DNA of 64,000 nt, from the NCBI GenBank assembly GCA_022747635.1, contig JAKTNV010000658.1, forward strand, positions 1 through 64,000, given 5' to 3'. A program made the position numbers and the translations under genes. Positions within the stretch are counted from its first letter, which is position 1, and each line of letters opens with the position of its first letter. The stretch is from Hetaerina americana (taxonomy: Eukaryota; Arthropoda; Insecta; Odonata; Calopterygidae). Positions 12,037 through 24,387 of this stretch are shown here, in pieces. Under the pieces are notes generated by a model. That model was not told where the DNA came from, searched no databases, and worked only from the letters and a program-made list of their open reading frames with translations.

Positions 12037-12989
12037 TCACATTTCTCTATGAAAAGTTCCAATACCCACCCAATTGGGTTCTAGGTGATAATCTCACTCG
12101 GCACATATCAAACAAAAATTTTTCCATGGTGTGTATTGTTGTTCATTTTCATCAAATAAACAAAATAAAATCCAGAATAAATAGTGAAAGACAAGAAATG
12201 AGCATAAAAGATGCTTCAGCGCAAGTGTAAATGTTACTAAAAGAGCCCAAATTTCTAAAAATATTGCGAAAAACAACAATTTTCAGTTTTAGAGTGTATG
12301 TTTGAGGTGTAAAGAAGGCATTTATTTCATTTTTAGAAAATTTAATTATTTACATTTTTCCATGAAAAGTGCCCTTTGGGTTCTAGGTGAAAATCTCACT
12401 CGACACAAATCAAACAAAAATGTTTCCATGGTGTGTATTGTTGTTTATTTTCATCAAATAAACAAAATAAAACCCAGAATAAATACTGAAAGACAAGAAA
12501 TAAGTATTAGAGAAGCTTCAGCGCAAGTGTTAATGTTGCTTAAAGAGCCAAAATTTCTAAAAATATTGCGAAAAACAGCAATTTTCAGTTGAAGAGTTAA
12601 TGTTTGAGGTGTATAGAAGGCATTTATTTCATTTTTAGAAAATGGTTTTTTTCACATTTGTCCATAAAAAGTGCCAATACCCCCCCTTTGGGTTCTAGGT
12701 GAAAATCTCACTCGACACAAATCTAACAAAAATGTTTCCATAGTGTGTATTGTTGTTCATTTAATTAAATAAAAAAAATTAAACCCAGAATAGATCCTGA
12801 ACGGCAAGAAATGAGCATGAAAGATGCTTCAGCGGGGTTGTTAATGTTACTAAAAGAGCCCAAATTTCTAAAAATATTGCGAAAAACCACAATCTTCTGT
12901 TTAAGAGTGAATGTTTGAGGTGCATAAAAGGCATTTATTTCATTTTTAGTAAATGTTTTTTTTCACATTTTTCCATGAAAAGTGCCAAT
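10822..12989 (+). repeat. 7-mer higher-order repeat (2,168 bp), unit 1
   Basis: Seven monomers are repeated directly downstream at an offset of 2,168. Diagnostic variants in order include AAAGGGCCAACCC, GGAGTGTATTTTTGCTC, CATGAATTGGGCC, CATAATATATCC, CACCCAATTGGG, the 300-bp short-class junction, AAGTATTAGAGAAGC and a unit with CATTTAATTAAATAAA. Boundaries were placed where the flanking monomers stop agreeing. Confidence 0.87.
12120..12421 (+). repeat. Exemplar of short (~300-bp) monomer class
   Basis: At the C-rich junction this unit reads AAGTGCCCTTTGGG: the whole AATACCCCCC segment is gone, leaving about 302 bp. The same deletion is seen at the junctions near 561, 12370, 14538, 18264, 21051, 27583, 32857, 48437, 56849 and 62455. 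All ten share the linked variants GTGTAAAGAAGG and TTTAATTATTTACA just upstream, and most are followed by a unit with AATAAGTATTAGAGAAGC. The deletion therefore happened once and spread by duplication. Confidence 0.85.
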
Positions 12990-14444
12990 ACCCCCCCCTT
13001 TGGGTTCTAGGTGAAAATCTTACTCGACACAAATCAAACAAAAATGTTTCCATGGTGTTTATTGTTGTTCATTTTCATCAAATAAACAAAATAAAACCAA
13101 GAATAAATACTGAAATACAAGAAATGAGCATAAAAGAAGCTTCAGCGGAAGTGTTAATGTTACTAAAAGAGCCCAAATTTCTAAGAATATTGCGAAAAAC
13201 AACAATTTTCAGTTTTAGAGTGAACGTTTGAGGTGTATAGAAGGCATTTATTTTATTTTTAGAAAATTTAATTTTTCCCATTTTTCCATGAAAAGGGCCA
13301 ACCCTTTGGGTTCTAGGTGAAAATGTTAATCGACACATATCAAACAAAAATGTTTCCATGGTGTGTATTGTTGTTCATTTTCATCAAATAAACAAAATAA
13401 AACCCAGAATAAATACTGAAAGACAAGAAATGAGCATAAAAGATGCTTCAGCGCAAGTGTTTATGTTGCTAAAAGAGCCAAAATTTCTAAAATTATTGCG
13501 AAAAACAACAATTTTCATTTTAAGAGGGAATGTTTGAGGTGTATAGAAGGCATTTATTTCAATTTTAGAAAATTTAATTTTTCACATTTTTCCATTAAAA
13601 GTGCCAATACCCCCCTTTGGGTTCTAGGTGAAAATCTCACTCGACACAAATCAAACAAAAATGTTTCCATGGAGTGTATTTTTGCTCATTTTCATCAAAT
13701 AAACAAAGTAAAACCAAGAAATAATCCTGAAAGACAAGAAATGAGCATAAAAGGTGCTTCAGCGCAAGTGTTAATGTTACTAAAAGAGCCCAAATTTCTA
13801 AAAATATTGCGAAAAACAACAATTTTCAGTTTAAGAGTGAATGTTTGAGGTGTATAGAAGGCATTTATTTCATTTTTAGAAATTGTTTTTTTCCCATTTT
13901 TCCATGAATTGGGCCTATACCCCCCCCCTTTGGGTTGTAGGTGAAAATCTCACTCGACACAAATCAAAAAAAATGTTTCCATGGTGCGTATTGTTGTTCA
14001 TTTTCATTAAATAAACAAAATTAAACCCATAATATATCCTGAAAGGCAAGAAATGAGCATAAAAGTTGCTTCAGCGGGGTTGTTAATGTTACTAAAAGAG
14101 CCCAAATTTCTAAAAATATTGCGAAAATCCACAATCTTCTGTTTAAGAGTGAATGTTTGAGGTGTATAGAAGGCATTTATTTCAATTTTAGAAAATTTAA
14201 TTTTTCACATTTCTCTATGAAAAGTTCCAATACCCACCCAATTGGGTTCTAGGTGATAATCTCACTCGGCACATATCAAACAAAAATTTTTCCATGGTGT
14301 GTATTGTTGTTCATTTTCATCAAATAAACAAAATAAAATCCAGAATAAATAGTGAAAGACAAGAAATGAGCATAAAAGATGCTTCAGCGCAAGTGTAAAT
14401 GTTACTAAAAGAGCCCAAATTTCTAAAAATATTGCGAAAAACAA
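12680..14444 (+). repeat. Block D4, copy 1
   Basis: About 1.77 kb spans the end of one 7-mer unit and most of the next. It is repeated at 28,823-30,588 at an offset of about 16,143. The marker order is the same: TCCATAGTGTG with CATTTAATTAAATAAA, a GCATAAAAGGC unit, AAAGGGCCAACCC, GGAGTGTATTTTTGCTC, CATGAATTGGGCC, CACCCAATTGGG. Confidence 0.83.
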
Positions 14445-15157
14445 CAATTTTCAGTTTTAGAGTGTATGTTTGAGGTGTAAAGAAGGCATTTATTTCATTT
14501 TTAGAAAATTTAATTATTTACATTTTTCCATGAAAAGTGCCCTTTGGGTTCTAGGTGAAAATCTCACTCGACACAAATCAAACAAAAATGTTTCCATGGT
14601 GTGTATTGTTGTTTATTTTCATCAAATAAACAAAATAAAACCCAGAATAAATACTGAAAGACAAGAAATAAGTATTAGAGAAGCTTCAGCGCAAGTGTTA
14701 ATGTTGCTTAAAGAGCCAAAATTTCTAAAAATATTGCGAAAAACAGCAATTTTCAGTTGAAGAGTTAATGTTTGAGGTGTATAGAAGGCATTTATTTCAT
14801 TTTTAGAAAATGGTTTTTTTCACATTTGTCCATAAAAAGTGCCAATACCCCCCCTTTGGGTTCTAGGTGAAAATCTCACTCGACACAAATCTAACAAAAA
14901 TGTTTCCATAGTGTGTATTGTTGTTCATTTAATTAAATAAAAAAAATTAAACCCAGAATAGATCCTGAACGACAAGAAATGAGCATGAAAGATGCTTCAG
15001 CGGGGTTGTTAATGTTACTAAAAGAGCCCAAATTTCTAAAAATATTGCGAAAAACCACAATCTTCTGTTTAAGAGTGAATGTTTGAGGTGCATAAAAGGC
15101 ATTTATTTCATTTTTAGTAAATGTTTTTTTTCACATTTTTCCATGAAAAGTGCCAAT
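12990..15157 (+). repeat. 7-mer higher-order repeat (2,168 bp), unit 2
   Basis: This is an adjacent copy of the preceding 7-mer with only scattered differences, for example CAAGAAATAATCC near 13717 against CAAGAATAAATCC in unit 1, and GGGCCTATACC near 13912. The high similarity over 2.1 kb indicates a recent tandem duplication. It ends where a CCCCCCCGCTTTGGG junction begins a different block. Confidence 0.87.
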
Positions 15158-15527
15158 ACCCCCCCGCTTTGGGTTCTAGGTGAAAATCTCACTCGACATT
15201 AATCAAAAAAAAATAATTCCGTGGTGTGTATTGTTGTTCATTTTCATCAAATAAACAAAATAAAACCCAGAATAAATAGTGAAAGACAAGAAATGAGCAT
15301 AAAAGATGCTTCAGCGCAAGTGTTAATGTTACTAAAAGAGCCCAAATTTCTAAAAATATTGCGAAAAACAACAATTTTCAGTTTAAGAGTGAATGTTTGA
15401 GGTGTATAGAAGGCATTTATTTTATTTTTAGAAAATTTAATTTTTCCCATTTTTCCATTAAAAGTGCCAATACCCCCCCCTTTGGGTTCTAGGTGAAAAT
15501 CTTACTCGACACAAATCAAACAAAAAT

Positions 15528-16761
15528 GTTTCCATGGTGTTTTTTTTTTGTATTCATTTTCATCAAATAAACAAAATAAAACCAAGAATAAATACTGAAA
15601 TACAAGAAATGAGCATAAAAGAAGCTTCAGCGGAAGTGTTAATGTTACTAAAAGAGCCCAAATTTCTAAGAATATTGCGAAAAACAACAATTTTCAGTTT
15701 TAGAGTGAACGTTTGAGGTGTATAGAAGGCATTTATTTTATTTTTAGAAAATTTAATTTTTCCCATTTTTCCATGAAAAGTGCCAACCCTTTGGGTTCTA
15801 GGTGAAAATCTTAATCGACACAAATCAAACAAAAATGTTTCCATGGTGTGTATTGTTGTTCATTTTCATCAAATAAACAAAATAAAACCCAGAATAAATA
15901 CTGAAAGACAAGAAATGAGCATAAAAGATGCTTCAGCGCAAGTGTTTATGTTGCTAAAAGAGCCAAAATTTCTAAAATTATTGCGAAAAACAACAATTTT
16001 CATTTTAAGAGGGAATGGTTGAGGTGTATAAAAGGCATTTATTTCAATTTTAGAAAATTTAATTTTTAACATTTTTCCATTAAAAGTGCCAATACCCCCC
16101 CCTTTGGGTTCTAGGTGAAAATCTTACTCGACACAAATCAAACAAAAATGTTTCCATGGTGTTTATTGTTGTTCATTTTCATCAAATAAACAAAATAAAA
16201 CCAAGAATAAATACTGAAATACAAGTAATGAGCATAAAAGAAGCTTCAGCGGAAGTGTTAATGTTACTAAAAGAGCCCAAATTTCTAAGAATATTGCGAA
16301 AAACAACAATTTTCAGTTTTAGAGTGAACGTTTGAGGTGTATAGAAGGCATTTATTTTATTTTTAGAAAATTTAATTTTTCCTATTTTTCCATGAAAAGT
16401 GCCAACCCTTTGGGTTCTAGGTTAAAATCTTAATCGACAAAAATCAAACAAAAATGTTTCCATGGTGTGTATTGTTGTTCATTTTCATCAAATAAACAAA
16501 ATAAAACCCAGAATAAATACTGAAAGACAAGAAATGAGCATAAAAGATGCTTCAGCGCAAGTGTTTATGTTGCTAAAAGAGCCAAAATTTCTAAAATTAT
16601 TGCGAAAAACAACAATTTTCATTTTAAGAGGGAATGTTTGAGGTGTATAGAAGGCATTTATTTCAATTTTAGAAAATTTAATTTTTCACATTTTTCCATT
16701 AAAAGTGCCAACCCTTTGGGTTCTAGGTGAAAATCTTAATCGACACAAATCAAACAAAAAT
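15528..16761 (+). repeat. Dimeric higher-order repeat, two units
   Basis: These are B-A dimers starting at 15528 and 16150. The first begins with a 10-base T run (15540-15549) that alters its length, and the last A unit is of the short 306-bp type, so the dimers are 622 and 612 bp. The pair is copied at 19254. Confidence 0.85.
15540..15549 (+). repeat. T10 run marking a monomer lineage
   Basis: Where most units read GGTGTTTATTGTTGTTC, this unit reads GGTG followed by ten T and GTATTC. Identical runs occur at 19266-19275 and 31691-31700 and nowhere else that I saw. The mark therefore tracks one monomer through two successive block duplications. Confidence 0.9.
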
Positions 16762-18066
16762 GTTTCCATGGTGTGTATTGTTGTTCATTTTCATTAAATA
16801 AACAAAATTAAACCCATAATAAATCCTGAAAGGCAAGAAATGAGCATAAAAGTTGCTTCAGCGGGGTTGTTAATGTTACTTAAAGAGCCCAAATTTCTGA
16901 AAATATTGCGAAAATCCACAATCTTCTGTTTAAGAGTGAATGTTTGAGGTGTATAGAAGGCATTTATTTCAATTTTAGAAAATTTAATTTTTCCCATTTC
17001 TCTATGAAAAGTGCCAATACCCCCCCCTTTGGGTTCTAGGTGAAAATCTTACTCGACACAAATCAAACAAAAATTTTTCCATGGTGTGTATTGTTGTTCA
17101 TTTTCATCAAATAAACAAAATAAAACCCAGAATAAATACTGAAATACAAGAAATGAGCATAAAAGAAGCTTCAGCGGAAGTGTTAATGTTACTAAAAGAG
17201 CCCAAATTTCTAAAAATATTGCGAAAAACACCAATTTTCAGTTTTAGAGTGAATGTTTGAGGTGTATAGAAGGCATTTATTTCATTTTTAGAAAATGTTT
17301 TTTTCCCATTTTTCCATGAATAGGGCCAATACCCCCTCCTTTGGGTTGTAGGTGAAAATCTCTCTTGACACAAATCAAATAAAAATGTTTCCATGGTGCG
17401 TATTGTTGTTCATTTTCATTAAATAAACAAAATTAAACCCATAATAAATCCTGAAAAGCAAGAAATGAGCATAAAAATTGCTTCAGCGGGGTTGTTAATG
17501 TTACTAAAAGAGCCCAAATTTCTAAAAATATTGCGAAAAACCACAATCTTCTGTTTAAGAGTGAATGTTTGAGGTTGTATAGAAGGCATTTATTTCAATT
17601 TTAGAAAATTTAATTTTTCACATTTTTCTATGAAAATTGCCAATACCCACCCCTTTGGGTTCTAGGTGAAAATCTCACTCGACACATATCAAACAAAAAT
17701 GTTTCCATGGTGTGTATTGTTGTTCATTTTCATCAAATTAACAAAATAAAACCCAGAATAAATAGTGAAAGACAAGAAATGAGCATAAAAGATGCTTCAG
17801 CGCAAGTGTTAATGTTACTAAAAGAGCCCAAATTTCTAAAAATATTGCGAAAAACAACAATTTTCAGTTTTAGAGTGAATGTTTGAGGTGAATAGAAGGC
17901 ATTTATTTTATTTTTAGAAAATTTAATTTTTCCCATTTTTCCATGAAAAGTGCCAATACCCCCCCCTTTGGGTTCTAGGTGAAAATCTTACTCGACACAA
18001 ATCAAACAAAAATGTTTCCATGGTGTGTATTGTTGTTCATTTTCATCAAATAAACAAAATAAAACC

Positions 18067-20716
18067 CAGAATAAATAGTGAAAGACAAGAAATGAGCATA
18101 AAAGATGCTTCAGCGCAAGTGTAAATGTTACTAAAAGAGCCCAAATTTCTAAAAATATTGCGAAAAACAACAATTTTCAGTTTAAGAGTGTATGTTTGAG
18201 GTGTAAAGAAGGCATTTATTTCATTTTTAGAAAATTTAATTATTTACATTTTTCCATGAAAAGTGCCCTTTGGGTTCTAGGTGAAAATCTCACTCGACAC
18301 AAATCAAACAAAAATGTTTCCATGGTGTGTATTGTTGTTTATTTCCATCAAATAAACAAAATAAAACCCAGAATAAATACTGAAAGACAAGAAATAAGTA
18401 TTAGAGAAGCTTCAGCGCAAGTGTTAATGTTGCTTAAAGAGCCAAAATTTCTAAAAATATTGCGAAAAACAGCAATTTTCAGTTGAAGAGTTAATGTTTG
18501 AGGTGTATAGAAGGCATTTATTTCATTTTTAGAAAATGGTTTTTTCCACATTTGTCCATAAAAAGTGCCAATACCCCCCCTTTGGGTTCTAGGTGAAAAT
18601 CTCACTCGACACAAATCTAACAAAAATGTTTCCATAGTGTGTATTGTTGTTCATTTAATTAAATAAAAAAAATTAAACCCAGAATAGATCCTGAACGACA
18701 AGAAATGAGCATGAAAGATGCTTCAGCGGGGTTGTTAATGTTACTAAAAGAGCCCAAATTTCTAAAAATATTGCGAAAAACCACAATCTTCTGTTTAAGA
18801 GTGAATGTTTGAGGTGCATAAAAGGCATTTATTTCATTTTTAGTAAATGTTTTTTTTCACATTTTTCCATGAAAAGTGCCAATACCCCCCCGCTTTGGGT
18901 TCTAGGTGAAAATCTCACTCGACATTAATCAAAAAAAAATAATTCCGTGGTGTGTATTGTTGTTCATTTTCATCAAATAAACAAAATAAAACCCAGAATA
19001 AATAGTGAAAGACAAGAAATGAGCATAAAAGATGCTTCAGCGCAAGTGTTAATGTTACTAAAAGAGCCCAAATTTCTAAAAATATTGCGAAAAACAACAA
19101 TTTTCAGTTTTAGAGTGAATGTTTGAGGTGTATAGAAGGCATTTATTTTATTTTTAGAAAATTTAATTTTTCCCATTTTTCCATTAAAAGTGCCAATACC
19201 CTCCCCTTTGGGTTCTAGGTGAAAATCTTACTCGACACAAATCAAACAAAAATGTTTCCATGGTGTTTTTTTTTTGTATTCATTTTCATCAAATAAACAA
19301 AATAAAACCAAGAATAAATACTGAAATACAAGAAATGAGCATAAAAGAAGCTTCAGCGGAAGTGTTAATGTTACTAAAAGAGCCCAAATTTCTAAGAATA
19401 TTGCGAAAAACAACAATTTTCAGTTTTAGAGTGAACGTTTGAGGTGTATAGAAGGCTTTTATTTTATTTTTAGAAAATTTAATTTTTCCCATTTTTCCAT
19501 GAAAAGTGCCAACCCTTTGGGTTCTAGGTGAAAATCTTAATCGACACAAATCAAACAAAAATGTTTCCATGGTGTGTATTGTTGTTCATTTTCATCAAAT
19601 AAACAAAATAAAACCCAGAATAAATACTGAAAGACAAGAAATGAGCATAAAAGATGCTTCAGCGCAAGTGTTTATGTTGCTAAAAGAGCCAAAATTTCTA
19701 AAATTATTGCGAAAAACAACAATTTTCATTTTAAGAGGGAATGTTTGAGGTGTATAAAAGGCATTTATTTCAATTTTAGAAAATTTAATTTTTAACATTT
19801 TTCCATTAAAAGTGCCAATACCCCCCCCTTTGGGTTCTAGGTGAAAATCTTACTCGACACAAATCAAACAAAAATGTTTCCATGGTGTTTATTGTTGTTC
19901 ATTTTCATCAAATAAACAAAATAAAACCAAGAATAAATACTGAAATACAAGAAATGAGCATAAAAGAAGCTTCAGCGGAAGTGTTAATGTTACTAAAAGA
20001 GCCCAAATTTCTAAGAATATTGCGAAAAACAACAATTTTCAGTTTTAGAGTGAACGTTTGAGGTGTATAGAAGGCATTTATTTTATTTTTAGAAAATTTA
20101 ATTTTTCCTATTTTTCCATGAAAAGTGCCAACCCTTTGGGTTCTAGGTGAAAATCTTAATCGACAAAAATCAAACAAAAATGTTTCCATGGTGTGTATTG
20201 TTGTTCATTTTCATCAAATAAACAAAATAAAACCCAGAATAAATACTGAAAGACAAGAAATGAGCATAAAAGATGCTTCAGCGCAAGTGTTTATGTTGCT
20301 AAAAGAGCCAAAATTTCTAAAATTATTGCGAAAAACAACAATTTTCATTTTAAGAGGGAATGTTTGAGGTGTATAGAAGGCATTTATTTCAATTTTAGAA
20401 AATTTAATTTTTCACATTTTTCCATTAAAAGTGCCAACCCTTTGGGTTCTAGGTGAAAATCTTAATCGACACAAATCAAACAAAAATGTTTCCATGGTGT
20501 GTATTGTTGTTCATTTTCATTAAATAAACAAAATTAAACCCATAATAAATCCTGAAAGGCAAGAAATGAGCATAAAAGTTGCTTCAGCGGGGTTGTTAAT
20601 GTTACTAAAAGAGCCCAAATTTCTGAAAATATTGCGAAAATCCACAATCTTCTGTTTAAGAGTGAATGTTTGAGGTGTATAGAAGGCATTTATTTCAATT
20701 TTAGAAAATTTAATTT
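18067..20716 (+). repeat. Block D2, copy 2
   Basis: This is the second copy of the 14,341 block. It diverges at its right end where CACCCAATTGGG replaces a normal CCCCCCCTTTGGG junction. From there it resembles the 12.0-12.3 and 14.2-14.4 kb units instead, so this end is a recombination joint. Confidence 0.82.
19254..20487 (+). repeat. Dimeric higher-order repeat, two units (copy of 15528 block)
   Basis: This matches 15528-16761 at a constant offset of 3,726, including the T10 run and the ACATTTTTCCATTAAAAG junction variant. A related copy at about 31.68-32.29 kb has lost one of the two dimers. Confidence 0.85.
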
Positions 20717-21763
20717 TTCACATTTCTCTATGAAAAGTTCCAATACCCACCCAATTGGGTTCTAGGTGAAAATCTCACTCGGCACATATCAAACAAAAAT
20801 TTTTCCATGGTGTGTATTGTTGTTCATTTTCATCAAATAAACAAAATAAAATCCAGAATAAATAGTGAAAGACAAGAAATGAGCATAAAAGATGCTTCAG
20901 CGCAAGTGTAAATGTTACTAAAAGAGCCCAAATTTCTAAAAATATTGCGAAAAACAACAATTTTCAGATTTAGAGTGTATGTTTGAGGTGTAAAGAAGGC
21001 ATTTATTTCATTTTTAGAAAATTTAATTATTTACATTTTTCCATGAAAAGTGCCCTTTGGGTTCTAGGTGAAAATCTCACTCGACACAAATCAAACAAAA
21101 ATGTTTCCATGGTGTGTATTGTTGTTTATTTTCATCAAATAAACAAAATAAAACCCAGAATAAATACTGAAAGGCAAGAAATAAGTATTAGAGAAGCTTC
21201 AGCGCAAGTGTTAATGTTGCTTAAAGAGCCAAAATTTCTAAAAATATTGCGAAAAACAACAATTTTCAGTTGAAGAGTTAATGTTTGAGGTGTATAGAAG
21301 GCATTTATTTCATTTTTAGAAAATGTTTTTTTTCACATTTTTCCATGAAAAGTGCCAATACCCCCCCCCTTTGGGTTCTAGGTCAAAATCTCACTCGACA
21401 CAAATCAAACAAAAATGTTTCCATGGTGTGTATTGTTGTTCATTTTTATTAAATAAACAAAATTAAACACAGAATAATTTCTGAAATGCAAGAAATGAGC
21501 ATAAAAGATGCTTAAGCGGGGTTGTTAATGTTACTAAAACAGCCCAAATTTCTAAAAATATTGCGAAAAACCACAATCTTCTGTTTGAGAGTGAATGTTT
21601 GAGATGTATAGAAGGCATTTATTTCAATTTTAGAAAATTTAATTTTTCACATTTCTCTATGAAAAGTGCCAATACCCACCCCTTTGGGTTCTAGGTGAAA
21701 ATCTCACTCGACACATATCAAACAAAAATGTTTCCATGGTGTGTATTGTTGTTCATTTTCATC

Positions 21764-21776
21764 AAAAAAAAAAAAA
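21764..21776 (+). repeat. Pure A run (13 bases)
   Basis: The usual CATCAAATAAACAAAATAAAAC segment has become CATC followed by 13 A and TAAAAC. The block D3 partner near 33569-33576 has only eight A. The difference is a simple slippage change after the block was duplicated. Confidence 0.85.
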
Positions 21777-23099
21777 TAAAACCCAGAATAAATAGTGAAA
21801 GACAAGAAATGAGCATAAAAGATGCATCAGCGCAAGTGTAAATGTTACTAAAAGAGCCCAAATTTCTAAAAATATTGCGAAAAACCACAATCTTCTGTTT
21901 AAGAGTGAATGTTTGAGGTGTATAGAAGGCATTTATTTCATTTTTAAAAAATTTAATTTTTCCCATTTTTCCATGAAAAGTGCCAATACCCCCCCCTTTG
22001 TGTTCTAGGTGAAAATCTCACTCGACACAAATCAAACAAAAATGTTTCCATGATGTGTATTGTTGTTCATTTTCATCAAATAAACAAAATAAAACCCAGA
22101 ATAAATACAGAAATACAAGAAATGAGCATTAAAGATGCTTCAGCGGAAGTGTTAATGTTACTAAAAGAGCCCAAATTTTTAAAAATATTGCGAAAAACCA
22201 CAATCTTCTGTTTGAGAGTGAATTTTTGAGGTGTATAGAAGGCATTTATTTCAATTTTAGAAAATTTAATTTTTCACATTTTTCTATGAAAATTGCCAAT
22301 ACCCCCCCCTTTGGGTTCTAGGTGAAAATCTCACTCGACACAAATCAAACAAAAATGGTTCCATGGTGTGTATTGCTGTTTATTTTCATCAAATAAACAA
22401 AATAAAACCCAGAATAAATACTGATAGACAAGAAATAAGCATAAAAGAACCTTCAGCGCAAGTGTTAATGTTGCTAAAAGAGCCAAAATTTCTAAAAGTA
22501 TTGCGAAAAACAACAATTTTCAGTTTAAGAGTGAATGTTTGAGGTGTAAATAAGGCATTTATTTCATTTTTAGAAAATGTTTTTTTTCACATTTTTCCAT
22601 GAAAAATTTCCCCCCCTTTGGGTTCTAGGTGAAAATCTCACTCGTCAAAAATCTAACAAAAATGTTTCCATGGTGTGTATTGTTGTTCATTTTCATTAAA
22701 TAAACAAAATTAAACCCATAATAAATCCTGAAAGACAAGAAATGAGCATAAAAGATGCTTCAGCGGGGTTGTTAATGTTAAAAAAAGAGCCCAAATTTTC
22801 AAAAATATTGCGAAAAACAAAATTTTCAGATTTAGAGTGAATGTTTGAGGTGTGTAGAAGGCATTTATTTCATTTTTAGAAAATGTATTTTTTCTCATTT
22901 TTCCATGAAAAGTGCCAATACCCCCCCCTTTGGGTTCTAGGTGAAAATCTCACTCGACACAAATCAAACAAAAATGTTTCCATGGTGTGTATATTTGTCA
23001 TTTTCATTAAATAAACAAAATTAAACCCATAATAAATCCTGAAATGCAAGAAATGAGCATAAAAGATGCTTCAGCGGAAGTGTTTATGTTACTAAAAGA

Positions 23100-24387
23100 G
23101 CCCAAATTTCTAAAAATATTGCGAAAAAAAACAATGTTCAGTTTAAGAGTGAATGTTTGAGGTGTATAGAAGGCATTTATTTCATTTTTAGAAAATTTAA
23201 TTTTTCCCATTTTTCCATGAAAAGTGCCAACCCTTTGGGTTCTAGGTGAAAATCTTAATCGACACAAATCAAACAAAAATGTTTCCATGGTGTGTATTGT
23301 TGTTCGTTTTCATCAAATAAACAAAATAAAACCCAGAATAAATACTGAAAGACAAGAAATGAGCATAAAAGATGCTTCAGCGCAAGTGTTTATGTTGCTA
23401 AAAGAGCCCAAATTTCTAAAAAAATTGCGAAAAAAAACAATGTTCTGTTTAAGAGTGAATGTTTGAGGTGTATAGAAGGCATTTATTTCATTTTTAGAAA
23501 ATTTAATTATTCACATTATTCCATGAAAAGTGCCAATACCCCCCCTTTGGGTTCTAGGTGAAAATCTCACTCGAAACAAATCAAAAAAAAATGTTTCCAT
23601 GGAGTGTATTTTTGCTCATTTTCATCAAATAAACAAAGTAAAACCAAGAATAAATCCTGAAAGATAAGAAATGAGCATTAAAGATGCTTCAGCTCAAGTG
23701 TTAAGGTTACTAAAAGAGCCCAAATTTCTGAAAATATTACGAAAAACAACAATCTTCTGTTTTAGAGTGAATGTTTGAGGTGAATATCAGGCATTTATTT
23801 CATTTTTAGAAAATGTTATTTTTCACATTTTTCCATGAAAAGTTCCAATACCCCCACCCTTTGGGTTCTAAGTGAAAATCTCACTCGACACAAATCAAAC
23901 AAAAATGTTTCCATGGTGTGTTTTGTTGTTCATTTTCATCAAATAAACAAAATAAAACCCAGAATAAATCCTGAAAGACAAGAAATGAGCATAAAAGGTG
24001 CTTCAGCACAAGTGTTAATGTTACTAAAAGAGCCCAAATTTCTAAAAAAATTGCGAAAAACAACAATTTTCAGTTTAAGAGTGAATGTTTGAGGTGTATA
24101 GAAGGCATTTATTTCATTTTTAGAAGATGTTTTTTTCCCATTTTTCCATGAATTGGGCCAATACCCCCCCCTTTGGGTTGTAGGTGAAAATCTCACTCGC
24201 CACAAATCAAACAAAAATGTTTCCATGGTGCGGATTGTTGTTCATTTTCATTAAATAAACAAAATTAAACCCATAATAAATCCTGAAAGGCAAGAAATGA
24301 GCATAAAAGTTGCTTCAGCGGGGTTGTTAATGTTACTAAAAGAGCCCAAATTTCTAAAAATATTGCGAAAAACAACAATTTTCAGTT
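23100..24387 (+). repeat. Dispersed ~1.3-kb cassette (4 monomers)
   Basis: This group is recognised by GCGAAAAAAAACAATGTTC, GGAGTGTATTTTTGCTC, AAGTTCCAATACCCCCACCC and TTCTAAGTGAAAATC in that order. It recurs at about 34,907-36,194 (inside block D3 copy 2), 52,989-54,276 and 60,461-61,748, with a related but less complete version at 3,956-4,880. Offsets are constant within each pair (11,807; 29,889; 37,361), so each copy moved as a unit. Confidence 0.8.

Larger units (their letters stand above)
14341..16990 (+). repeat. Block D2, copy 1
   Basis: About 2.65 kb is repeated at a constant offset of 3,726 (12 monomers). Shared markers are the short-class junction near 14538, CATTTAATTAAATAAA, the CCCCCCCGCTTTGGG junction, ATAATTCCGTGG, the T10 run and two dimers. 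The offset exceeds the length of the copied block, so about 1.1 kb (16,991-18,066) separates the copies. Confidence 0.83.
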
